DNA of 54,886 nucleotides. Source: SAR86 cluster bacterium. Lineage in GTDB: Bacteria; Pseudomonadota; Gammaproteobacteria; Pseudomonadales; Pseudohongiellaceae. The translations under genes were made by a program, and so were the position numbers. The notes below the pieces were generated by a model that did not search any database, was not told the DNA's origin, and worked only from the letters and a program-made list of their open reading frames with translations. Location of the stretch: contig NVWI01000002.1 in NCBI GenBank assembly GCA_002746215.1, positions 130,254 to 185,139 of the forward strand, written 5' to 3'. Of this stretch, positions 41,981 to 49,450 are shown one piece after another. Every line of letters starts with the position of its first letter. The stretch's first letter is position 1.

Positions 41981-42274
41981 ATGCGAGTTTTATCAAAAAG
42001 TACCTTAAAGGAGTTTTGGGAAAAACACGCAGATGCCAAAAAACCTATTAGGTATTGGTATCGCATAGCAAGAAAGGAAGTTTAGCAATCTCCCCATGAT
42101 ATAAAAGCAAGCTTCCCTTCGGCTGACTTTGTTGATGATAAAGTCATCTTCAATATTGGCGGCAATAATTACAGACTTATCGTTGTTGTGAATTACTATA
42201 AAAGTAGCTGGGTTTTCGTTAAGTTTATTGGTACTCATGCAGAGTATGAAAAAATTGATGTGAAAAATTTATAG
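41981..42274 (+). pseudogene. higB: HigB toxin interrupted by an in-frame TAG
   Basis: 97 codons with one internal stop at codon 35 (TAG, 42083-42085). Before it: MRVLSKSTLKEFWEKHADAK and RYWYRIARKEV; after it: SPHDIKASFPSADFVDD, NIGGNNYRLIVVVNYY and a C-terminal FIGTHAEYEKIDVKNL. These are the consecutive blocks of the HigB (PF09907-type) mRNA-interferase family. In relatives the interrupted position is usually Trp, so a single TGG to TAG change explains it. higA follows 8 bp downstream. Read through, it is otherwise full length; a sequencing error or stop-codon suppression cannot be excluded. Confidence 0.85.
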
Positions 42275-42282
42275 GTTCAATT

Positions 42283-42624
42283 ATGAAACTCATAAAAACA
42301 GAAAAGGAATATAGAAAAGCCCTCGCCAGAGTCGAAAACCTGATGAGTGCCAACACTGAAAGTGAGTTGGATGAATTAGAATTATGGGGCTTAATTGTCG
42401 AAAAATATGAAGATGAGCATTACCCAATCACTGATGCCAACCCTATCGAAGTAATTAAATTTAAAATGGAACAACAAGGTCTCAAAAATAAGGATATCGA
42501 ACAGTATATTGGTAGTCGTGGCAGAGTGTCAGAAGTATTAAATGGTAAACGTGGGCTGAGCTTGGCAATGATCAAATCCTTACATAAAGGTCTGAAGATC
42601 CCTTATGCCGCTTTGATTTCTTAA
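42283..42624 (+). CDS. higA: HigA-type antitoxin
   Basis: 113 residues. N-terminal MKLIKTEKEYRKALARVENL and ELDELELWGLIVEKYEDEHY, then the HTH MEQQGLKNKDIEQYIGSRGR followed by VSEVLNGKRGLSLAMIKSLH, match HigA antitoxins paired with HigB of the type just upstream. Intact while its toxin is broken; it may remain as a repressor or as an anti-addiction gene against related modules. Confidence 0.9.
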   Translation: MKLIKTEKEYRKALARVENLMSANTESELDELELWGLIVEKYEDEHYPITDANPIEVIKFKMEQQGLKNKDIEQYIGSRGRVSEVLNGKRGLSLAMIKSLHKGLKIPYAALIS

Positions 42625-42723
42625 AGGTATGTGAATATCGGAAAGTCTAAAAATATGGGGCGCATGACCCCAAATATCTATGATATTAATCTCACTCTAC
42701 TTTTTACTCTACCCCCAAAACCA

Positions 42724-43326
42724 TCAATAACGTTTTATAGCTGAAGCAAAGTTATTTTTTGAAACACCCTGCAATTCACTCAACACCTTATGAGTAACCA
42801 GTTCCAAGCCATGCTGTGTTTCCATGTCTGAAATAATTCGAGCAAGTAAATGTGCCGTCATTTCTGCATCTGCCAACGCGCGATGATAAGTGCCTTTCGA
42901 AGGTAAAGACAGCAACCGCACCAAGGTCCCCAGCTTATGGTTGGGCATATTGGGATACATTCTTCTTGCTAACAGCAGAGAACAAACCATATCAGCCTGC
43001 CGCTTCAAGCCTGCCCGCGCATATTCCGCATCGAGAAACTTTCGATCAAAGGAGGCATTATGCGCAACAAACGGCGTATCTCCCACAAAATCATAAAGCG
43101 CTTGCATAACACTGGCAGCATCAGGCGCACTGCGAACCATCACATTTGTAATGCCCGTTAATGATTGCACAAAATCCGGAATAGGTCTTAGAGGGTTTAT
43201 CAGGCTCTGGTAACGATCAACAATTTTTCCATTGGATAAAATAACCACGCCCACCTCGGTTACCCGATCACCATGGTCAGGTGACAAGCCAGTCGTTTCA
43301 AAATCGATGACGGCGAAAGTTTTCAA
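42724..43326 (-). CDS. DnaQ-like 3'-5' exonuclease
   Basis: 200 residues of the DEDDh exonuclease fold. VIDFETTGLSPDHGDRVTEV carries D8 and E10; VAHNASFDRKFLDAE the next Asp; HRALADAEMTAHLL the final His and Asp. It resembles the PolC/DnaQ-type stand-alone exonucleases rather than the replicative epsilon subunit. It sits between two toxin-antitoxin modules, on the opposite strand; a role in DNA repair or defence is open. Downstream of it lies a degenerate TTTTTACTCTACCCCC copy of the repeat family (42701). Confidence 0.88.
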   Translation of the reverse strand: MKTFAVIDFETTGLSPDHGDRVTEVGVVILSNGKIVDRYQSLINPLRPIPDFVQSLTGITNVMVRSAPDAASVMQALYDFVGDTPFVAHNASFDRKFLDAEYARAGLKRQADMVCSLLLARRMYPNMPNHKLGTLVRLLSLPSKGTYHRALADAEMTAHLLARIISDMETQHGLELVTHKVLSELQGVSKNNFASAIKRY

Positions 43327-43680
43327 GCTGAGTTTTCCTGTCTACAAGATAAAGGGCAAAATCAAACGTCACAGACCATTTTTATTGCATGGTTGATATT
43401 GCGTGTGTGCGCACTATAACGTAATTAGTCAGAGCACAGTGCTGAAACTGTGGCGAAATAAGTGCCAGAGTCATCATTCACTTTTTTAATTTCAGATATT
43501 CCTACATACGCTCAAAATAGCCTGTTTTATTGTAAAAAATATAAGCTGAACTAAACTCAAGTTACGCCATTAAAACCTCCTAAGCCTTTACTAACTAATT
43601 ATTTTAGCTGCATATATCTAATATTTTTATAATATTTACTTATATTTTGTTTATTTTCTTATATTTTTTATTATAATCTA
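43327..43680. other. 354-bp gap with repeat copy 4 and a very AT-rich leader
   Basis: Contains repeat copy 4 (43455-43520) and, from about 43600 to 43680, a highly AT-rich stretch ending in TATAAT (43672-43677) 3 bp before the broken relE start. I see no gene. Confidence 0.6.
43455..43520. repeat. GTGCCAGAGT repeat, copy 4
   Basis: 43455-43495 matches 41648-41688 over 41 bp with one mismatch; similarity continues weakly to about 43520. It has lost the inverted partner end. Confidence 0.75.
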
Positions 43681-43937
43681 ATGAATACCATTGAATGGAC
43701 AAGGAAAGCGGCCAAACAACTTCGTAAGATTTCCAGGCCACCGCTGAAACAGTCTATGACAAAGTCAGTGAACTAAAAGCTGAACGGCAAAACTGGAAGA
43801 ATGTTACCAAACTGACTAAGCACAAATCAGGCTATAGATTAAGAATCGGCAGATATCGAGTACTTTTCAGTCATGATGACACCGTAAAAATTGTCAGCAT
43901 CGAAGAGGTAACAAAACAAGATGAACAGACATACTAA
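43681..43937 (+). pseudogene. relE: RelE-type toxin broken by a 1-nt frameshift
   Basis: The first 17 codons read MNTIEWTRKAAKQLRKI, a RelE/ParE N-terminus. After the T-run at about 43729-43732 the family sequence continues in another frame: ETVYDKVSELKAERQNW, then LTKHKSGYRLRIGRYRVLFS and EEVTKQDEQTY. The whole is 257 nt, one less than 86 codons, so one base, probably a T, has been lost. In the original frame translation stops at about codon 33. The antitoxin ATG overlaps its end by 17 bp. Confidence 0.85.
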
Positions 43938-44256
43938 TATTCAAATTATAGAACAAGACGGAAAGCCAGCTTTTGCTGTTGTGCCTTATGACGAATGGGA
44001 AAAACTTATTAATGATCCAAAAAAAGCTGACACCATCCCCCATGACGTCATGGGTTTCATCATCAAAGATGGCGTAAGCCCTATTGATGCCTGGAGACGC
44101 TATAAAAAAATCACTCAAACAGAACTTGGCAGTAAAATGGGAGGCCTATCTCAATCCGCTATTTCTCAATTGTTAAAATCTGATAGACCACAGAAAAAGA
44201 CTTTAGAACGTGCAGCAAAGGCATTAAATATTAACCCTAAGCAGCTTAAGATATAG
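43921..44256 (+). CDS. XRE-family antitoxin with Phd-like N-terminus
   Basis: 111 residues. The N-terminal IQIIEQDGKPAFAVVPYDEW resembles the Phd/YefM antitoxin first strand; the C-terminal half is an XRE HTH (KKITQTELGSKMGGLSQSAI followed by SQLLKSDRPQKKTLERAAKA). It overlaps the frameshifted RelE gene by 17 bp. Antitoxin intact, toxin broken. Confidence 0.85.
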   Translation: MNRHTNIQIIEQDGKPAFAVVPYDEWEKLINDPKKADTIPHDVMGFIIKDGVSPIDAWRRYKKITQTELGSKMGGLSQSAISQLLKSDRPQKKTLERAAKALNINPKQLKI

Positions 44257-44526
44257 CTAGCCGCTAATAGGGCTTTCTTCTCATTCCTTTTGCCTGATTA
44301 CAAAAATCGGCATCAGGTCTTGCAAGGGATTCATATCAATTATTCCATTGCTGTCTAGACCAGTATCGAATACACAGCTAAATCAAGCACTTTGATTTTG
44401 TGACCCTTTGATTTTTTGGTATATACTTAAGACTAGTAAAATTCTGTTCAAACCTATTCATAGCTCATTGATAAATAGAACTTTTCTAAGTTTTCAACAT
44501 ACTGATTATGAGAACTCAATACAAAG
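44257..44526. promoter_or_regulatory. Region upstream of the methyltransferase operon
   Basis: Contains the near-direct repeat CTTTGATTTTGTG / CTTTGATTTTTTG at about 44390 and 44406, then a TATACT-like box at 44422. The spacing of boxes is not canonical. A repeated motif ahead of a methyltransferase gene could be an operator; unverified. Confidence 0.35.
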
Positions 44527-45759
44527 ATGCACAATAATACCTTTATTGACCTTTTTGCAGGATGTGGAGGCCTTTCTTTAGGGCTCAAACAAGCTGGATG
44601 GAATGGTATTTTCGCTATTGAAAAGTCAAGTGATGCCTTCTCTACCCTTACGCATAACTTGTGCAGTCCAGACTCAAAGTACCATTTTGAGTGGCCTAGA
44701 TGGCTGCCTCAAAAAGCAATGACAACAAGAACATTGCTTAGGAATTATTCTAGTGAATTAAAATCCTTACAGGGAAAAGTAGATTTAATTGCAGGAGGCC
44801 CACCTTGCCAAGGTTTTTCAACTGCTGGCAAAAGAGACCCCGATGATCCTAGGAATGTACTTGCCAGAGAATATATAAAAATAGTCAAATTAGTTCGCCC
44901 TCGATTCTTACTTTTGGAAAATGTAAGAGGATTCCAAACTGCCTTTAAAGGGAAGAAAAAACCATATTCATTGATTGTTAAAGAAAAGCTAGAAAACCTT
45001 TCAGGTGGTGGATACCGAGTCTACTCAAAAATGGTCCAAGCTTCAAAATTTGGAGTGCCACAACCTCGCTCAAGGTTCATTATGCTTGCGGTTCGCAAGG
45101 ATCTGGGTGATTTTAGTCAAGATCCATTTAGTTTGCTTGAGGAAATGACACCAGCATTTAGATCTGAAAGAAGTCTCAATGGTCATAACACTACAGTGTT
45201 AGAGGCTATTGGGGATTTATCCATCAAAGGCAAAACATTAATGGAGAGCCCTGACACATCAGGCTTTAAACAATTACAATACGAACAACCCGAACAACTT
45301 TCTGACTATCAAAAACTTATGAGAAAGATGGTCGAGAACAATCACTCACCAAACAGCCTAAGGCTTCCTAATCATAGAGCTGAAACAAAAAAGAAATTTG
45401 TAGATTTTCTCAACACGTGCCCAAAGGGCAAATCAATACCACAAGATGTACGCGACAAGTACTCTATGAAAAAGCAGTCCTTTATGCTGCTTCACCCCAA
45501 GCAACTTGCTAGAACAGTAACTACTTTGCCTGACGATATGCTGCACTACTCAGAACCAAGAATTCTTACAGTAAGAGAGAATGCTCGTTTACAGTCCTTT
45601 CCTGATTGGTTTGAATTTCAAGGAAAATATACAACGGGTGGGCCACTTCGTAAAAAGGAATGTCCTCGATATACTCAAGTAGGCAATGCCGTTCCGCCAT
45701 TAATGGCGGAAGCATTAGGGATCGCAATAAAGAGTATGGAAACAAAAAATGTCCAATAA
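44527..45759 (+). CDS. C5-cytosine-specific DNA methyltransferase
   Basis: 410 residues. Motif I DLFAGCGGLSLGLKQAG, motif IV GGPPCQGFSTAGKRD with catalytic C94, motif VI LLENVRGF (131-133 ENV), motif VIII QPRSRF, and motif X QVGNAVPPLMAEALG are in order, with a target-recognition region between VIII and IX. It is a complete m5C methyltransferase. It ends 11 bp inside the start of the ATPase gene, so it is the first gene of the candidate defence operon. The recognition sequence cannot be read from the protein. No classical restriction endonuclease gene is directly adjacent; the GIY-YIG protein (49451) is the best nuclease candidate. Confidence 0.95.
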   Translation: MHNNTFIDLFAGCGGLSLGLKQAGWNGIFAIEKSSDAFSTLTHNLCSPDSKYHFEWPRWLPQKAMTTRTLLRNYSSELKSLQGKVDLIAGGPPCQGFSTAGKRDPDDPRNVLAREYIKIVKLVRPRFLLLENVRGFQTAFKGKKKPYSLIVKEKLENLSGGGYRVYSKMVQASKFGVPQPRSRFIMLAVRKDLGDFSQDPFSLLEEMTPAFRSERSLNGHNTTVLEAIGDLSIKGKTLMESPDTSGFKQLQYEQPEQLSDYQKLMRKMVENNHSPNSLRLPNHRAETKKKFVDFLNTCPKGKSIPQDVRDKYSMKKQSFMLLHPKQLARTVTTLPDDMLHYSEPRILTVRENARLQSFPDWFEFQGKYTTGGPLRKKECPRYTQVGNAVPPLMAEALGIAIKSMETKNVQ

Positions 45760-47995
45760 TAAAAACAAACCGAGCTTCAAAGCCAATATCCGGCTTAAAG
45801 ACATTATTGGACAAGGCCTAATCAATAATAGCAACATCGCAATTATTGAGCTGATCAAAAATGCTCGTGACGCGAAATCAAAGGATGTTAAAGTTATTTT
45901 TACAAATGCTGGTACAAAGTCTCCTAACTCTCAAATAGTCATTCAAGATTCCGGAAGCGGGATGGACTTGGATGATATCGTCGATAAGTGGCTAAACATC
46001 GCCTATTCTGACAAACGGAATAATAGCAAAGGCATGTTTGCTGGAGACAAAGGTATTGGCCGATTTTCATGTGACCGCTTAGGAACTAAGCTTAATTTAT
46101 ACAGCAAAAAGTCTAATACTAAGGTAGTCCATTTACATGTTAATTGGGAAGATTTTGAAGTTGATGATAGAGACAAAGAAATATCCTCAGTAAAGCTTGA
46201 CCCAAAGTATATATCCCAAGATGATTTCTTCAAAAAAACCAACCTTTCTGCCTTCAAAAAAGGTACATGTTTAATCATTGAAAATCTAAGAGAAGCTTGG
46301 ACCGAAAGCGAATTAGAGCAACTAAAAAAAGAGCTTGAACGTTTTATTATTGACCCTGAAAAAGAGTTCGAAGTCTCTTTTAAGTCCAACGATTTTGAAG
46401 ATAAGAATGGCGACCTAATATTTGATGGAGTTATAGAGAACAAACTACTAGCTAAACTCGATGAGAAAACCATCTCTGTACATTCTCAAATCATCGACAA
46501 TGGAAAAACTATAAGAACAGAACTCCACCACTATGGAGATAAAATCTTATCATTTGAAGAAGATAACCCATACACCAAATTAAAAAATATAAAAGCTCAA
46601 GTTCACTACTTAAGCCAAGGAGCCAAAACATCCTTCAAAGTCATAACAGGCTACAAATCTTATGAATATGGCTCCATCATGTTCTATTTAAACGGTTTTC
46701 GCGTCATGCCCTACGGAGAACCTAAAGATGACTGGCTTCAGTTAAACCAAAGAAAAGCTCAAGGGACAATGCGTTTTTTAGGAACAAGAGACCTCTTTGG
46801 TATTGTTGAGGCTTACGACTACGAAAGAAATCTCGCACCAGTAACAAGCAGGGAGGGTATGGAAAACAACCTAGCTTTTAATCAGTTAACGGACAAGAAA
46901 CTCTCTAGACAAGACTCTGCATATTTACCTGGTGTTTTAAACATTCTAGAAAAATATGTAGTAGATGGAATTGATTGGGATAGAGTTAAGCCAAAAGATG
47001 ATCATTTCTCCGTTGAAGAAATTAAAAATGCTATTCAAAAGGTGCTCGAATCCCATAAGAAGAACAAAAAACTCAGAAATATTAAAATCAACTATAAAAA
47101 AATAAGCCAAATTGCAGAGCAGAAAACAGAAGAGTACGAGACCTTTGTTACAAACTTAATGGCAAGTGTTTCCGACAAGTCTATATATGAGCTAACTCCT
47201 TCAGAGAAACAAGATGTTAAAAAATATGTCGCCAGACACGATGCCACTACAAAGAAACAAACCGAAACCAACCGAGAGTATAAAAAAGATTTAACCGTAG
47301 AGAAGAAAAGGAGGTTATTCGCAGAATCACATTTAACCTCAGACACCCAAAGAGTTCGAAATTTACAGCACTTAATAGGAATTCTTAACGGCGAACTCTG
47401 TGATGACTTGGAAGATGTACTTAGAGCTGAATCTAGCAAATCTCCGCTAAGTAGAGAAGATATTCTAGAGCTCATTAAAAAATCGTTTTTTACATCAAGT
47501 AAAGTTCGAACCCTGTCTCAAATTATTACGAAAGCAAACTTTGATATGATGAGCGAGACTATTCGCCATAATATATACGAATACATTGAACAATATATCA
47601 AAGATATAAGAAAGAATGGAGCAACTTGGGGGATAAAGGTTAAATTTGAAAACCCAAGTAGCTCCGACCTGCCTATCAACCTCAGCCCTCTTGAAGTCTC
47701 CATGCTGGTAGATAATATCTTTAGTAATGCAAGCAAAGCGGAAGCTGAAAACCTTACGGTCAAAGCAAGTACCAGTAACAAAGTATTTTGTTTGGAATTT
47801 ATTAGTGATGGAAACAAACTAAATGATAAGTTTCGACCTGAAGACTATTTTAATGCTGGTATTACAACTACAAAATCGGGAGCTGGCATAGGCTTAAGCC
47901 ATGTTAAGCAGATAGTCAATGATTTAGACGGCAATGTTTCAATTGCATCCAATAATAACAGTGGTGTAACTCTTAAGATTTGGTGGGACAAATGA
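45749..47995 (+). CDS. Double-GHKL protein: MORC/Hsp90-like ATPase plus histidine-kinase-type ATPase
   Basis: 748 residues with two separate GHKL ATPase modules. N-terminal module: N box with E34 and N38 (IIELIKNARDA), G1 DSGSGM (D67), G2 GDKGIGRFSCDRLG (99-112), followed by a region such as seen in MORC/MutL/Hsp90 proteins. C-terminal module: N box VDNIFSNASKA (654-664), G1-like FISDGNK, G2 KSGAGIGLSHVKQIV (709-723), the typical sensor-kinase pattern. Between them is a charged coiled-coil-like region with His541 in NLQHLIGILNG, a possible H box. No transmembrane segment. Its stop overlaps the receiver gene start (ATGA), so kinase-like and receiver-like genes are coupled. I infer a soluble sensor, perhaps of DNA or of methyltransferase state, that signals to the next protein. 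Confidence 0.9.
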   Translation: MSNNKNKPSFKANIRLKDIIGQGLINNSNIAIIELIKNARDAKSKDVKVIFTNAGTKSPNSQIVIQDSGSGMDLDDIVDKWLNIAYSDKRNNSKGMFAGDKGIGRFSCDRLGTKLNLYSKKSNTKVVHLHVNWEDFEVDDRDKEISSVKLDPKYISQDDFFKKTNLSAFKKGTCLIIENLREAWTESELEQLKKELERFIIDPEKEFEVSFKSNDFEDKNGDLIFDGVIENKLLAKLDEKTISVHSQIIDNGKTIRTELHHYGDKILSFEEDNPYTKLKNIKAQVHYLSQGAKTSFKVITGYKSYEYGSIMFYLNGFRVMPYGEPKDDWLQLNQRKAQGTMRFLGTRDLFGIVEAYDYERNLAPVTSREGMENNLAFNQLTDKKLSRQDSAYLPGVLNILEKYVVDGIDWDRVKPKDDHFSVEEIKNAIQKVLESHKKNKKLRNIKINYKKISQIAEQKTEEYETFVTNLMASVSDKSIYELTPSEKQDVKKYVARHDATTKKQTETNREYKKDLTVEKKRRLFAESHLTSDTQRVRNLQHLIGILNGELCDDLEDVLRAESSKSPLSREDILELIKKSFFTSSKVRTLSQIITKANFDMMSETIRHNIYEYIEQYIKDIRKNGATWGIKVKFENPSSSDLPINLSPLEVSMLVDNIFSNASKAEAENLTVKASTSNKVFCLEFISDGNKLNDKFRPEDYFNAGITTTKSGAGIGLSHVKQIVNDLDGNVSIASNNNSGVTLKIWWDK

Positions 47996-48969
47996 AGCTG
48001 CAATACAATGTTCTATGTATAGATGACAACATATCCAGCTTGAATAGAATTAAGGGTAATTTCAAAGAATATAATGAAAAAGTTGGAATCAAAGTTGAAT
48101 TCCAAGACATCAATGCAAAAATAAAAGCAACAGAAAGTCCTGAAGCCTTTCGCTCAAGAATAACTGAAGAAATTTCAAAAAAGTTTTCTGACAACGAACA
48201 AATTTTTGACTTTATTTTAGTTGACCTCCATTTAGGCCCAACAGAGCCCGAGGACTTCAATGGCTCCGATGTAATAAATATTATTAGAGACTCTCATACA
48301 CTCTATCGACCAATTGTATTTTATTCCGCAGGTGACCCAGCCTCATATGATACTGCAAAAAAACAGTTAGACGATGCAACTAGAGAATCAGGCATTTCTG
48401 GCAGAAGCATTTTTATAGTAGCTAGAGATGAGTTGTCACACTTCCTCTCTGAAATTGCACAAGAAATGCATAAAGAAGAGCATAAAATCAATCGTGTTCG
48501 CGGCCTTCTTATGGACCAGGTTAGTGAGTTAGATGCCAGAATTATTAATGCTATCGCAACGAAAAAACTCTGGGATGATGTTCAAAAAAATAAAAGAGAG
48601 AAAGTGACCAAAGAATTTAAAGAACGGATTAACAGCCAAAAAAATGCCAGCATTAACATTTTCGAAATCACCGAAAACATGAACTATGATCAAATACAAG
48701 AATATATTATAAGCAATCCAAGAAGTGTCAATACATTTACTAAGGCAAAGGTTCTTAGAGAAATGTTGAGACATATTAACCATCTAAAAGAGTATGGAGT
48801 TGTATTGAGCCAAGGAATAAATGGTGAAAACTCTTTAAATGCTATAAGAAATTCTTATGGTCACCAAATAGCTGATGAGCTTACGAAGACCCATGATACG
48901 GCAAAATGTAAACTAATTCGGGAAGAATCAAGGCGTCAAGTAGACAGTATTAAGAAAGTCTCAGAATGA
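47992..48969 (+). CDS. Response-regulator receiver protein with C-terminal RNxxxH (HEPN-like) domain
   Basis: 325 residues from the ATG at 47992 (ATGA overlap with the ATPase; GGTGGG upstream). Receiver hallmarks: acidic pair D11-D12 in VLCIDDN, phosphoacceptor D78 in FILVDLHLG, Ser112 in VFYSAGD. The rest (about 130-325) is helical and has no winged helix or other DNA-binding pattern. Near its end R286-N287-S-Y-G-H291 (AIRNSYGHQ) fits the RNxxxH signature of HEPN ribonucleases. I read this as a receiver fused to a possible HEPN RNase effector; the RNase call is inference from one motif. Its TGA overlaps the HAD gene start. Confidence 0.8.
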   Translation: MKLQYNVLCIDDNISSLNRIKGNFKEYNEKVGIKVEFQDINAKIKATESPEAFRSRITEEISKKFSDNEQIFDFILVDLHLGPTEPEDFNGSDVINIIRDSHTLYRPIVFYSAGDPASYDTAKKQLDDATRESGISGRSIFIVARDELSHFLSEIAQEMHKEEHKINRVRGLLMDQVSELDARIINAIATKKLWDDVQKNKREKVTKEFKERINSQKNASINIFEITENMNYDQIQEYIISNPRSVNTFTKAKVLREMLRHINHLKEYGVVLSQGINGENSLNAIRNSYGHQIADELTKTHDTAKCKLIREESRRQVDSIKKVSE

Positions 48970-49406
48970 AAACCATACTCTTTGACATTGATGGCACACT
49001 TGCTGACAACTGGCATCGTCAACACCTAGTACAAGCCGAAAGCCCTGACTGGGATAGTTTTTTTGAAATGATGTCTGAAGATAGCCAAAACGTACCAGTC
49101 GTAGAGCTTTTTAAAGCATTACAAGAGTCTCAAAAATATAGAATAATACTGGTATCTGCCCGCCCCGAACGTTACAGAATCCAAACAGAATCCTGGCTTG
49201 ATTCTCACGACATTGTATCCGAGCACCTATATATGAGAGAAGATGGTGATCGAAGGCCTGACTTCAAAGTTAAAAAAGATATGCTAGATAAAATACTTGA
49301 AGATAAGCATGATATTATTTTTGTTGTTGATGATAGAACCCAAACCGTAAAAATGTGGAGAGAAAATAATATTACCTGCCTACAATGTGCAGATCATGAT
49401 TTTTAG
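48966..49406 (+). CDS. HAD-family phosphatase like the T4 Pnkp 3'-phosphatase domain
   Basis: 146 residues. DxDGT at 7-11 (FDIDGTLAD), motif II VSARPERY, and the end block YMREDGDRRPDFKVKK..VVDDRTQTVKMWRE..CLQ match the phosphatase domain of phage T4 polynucleotide kinase, including the MR..D.R.D and DDR..V..WR elements. Such domains remove 3'-phosphate and 2',3'-cyclic phosphate from RNA or DNA. There is no kinase half. ATGA coupling to the receiver/HEPN-like gene suggests that they act together. Confidence 0.88.
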   Translation: MKTILFDIDGTLADNWHRQHLVQAESPDWDSFFEMMSEDSQNVPVVELFKALQESQKYRIILVSARPERYRIQTESWLDSHDIVSEHLYMREDGDRRPDFKVKKDMLDKILEDKHDIIFVVDDRTQTVKMWRENNITCLQCADHDF

Positions 49407-49450
49407 AATAGCTGTAACTCAAGTTTTAGTTTTACATTCTGAGAAAACTT

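Noticed and set aside
42701-42720. A further full copy of the GGGGTCAGAGTAAAA element
   Set aside because: Only a degenerate TTTTTACTCTACCCCC half is present, without a clear partner arm.
44527-45759. Housekeeping Dcm or orphan methyltransferase
   Set aside because: The gene overlaps and is co-directional with four accessory genes; nothing marks it as a core gene.
47992-48969. Ordinary two-component transcription regulator
   Set aside because: There is no DNA-binding output domain visible after the receiver, and the neighbouring ATPase has no membrane or sensor domain of the usual kind.
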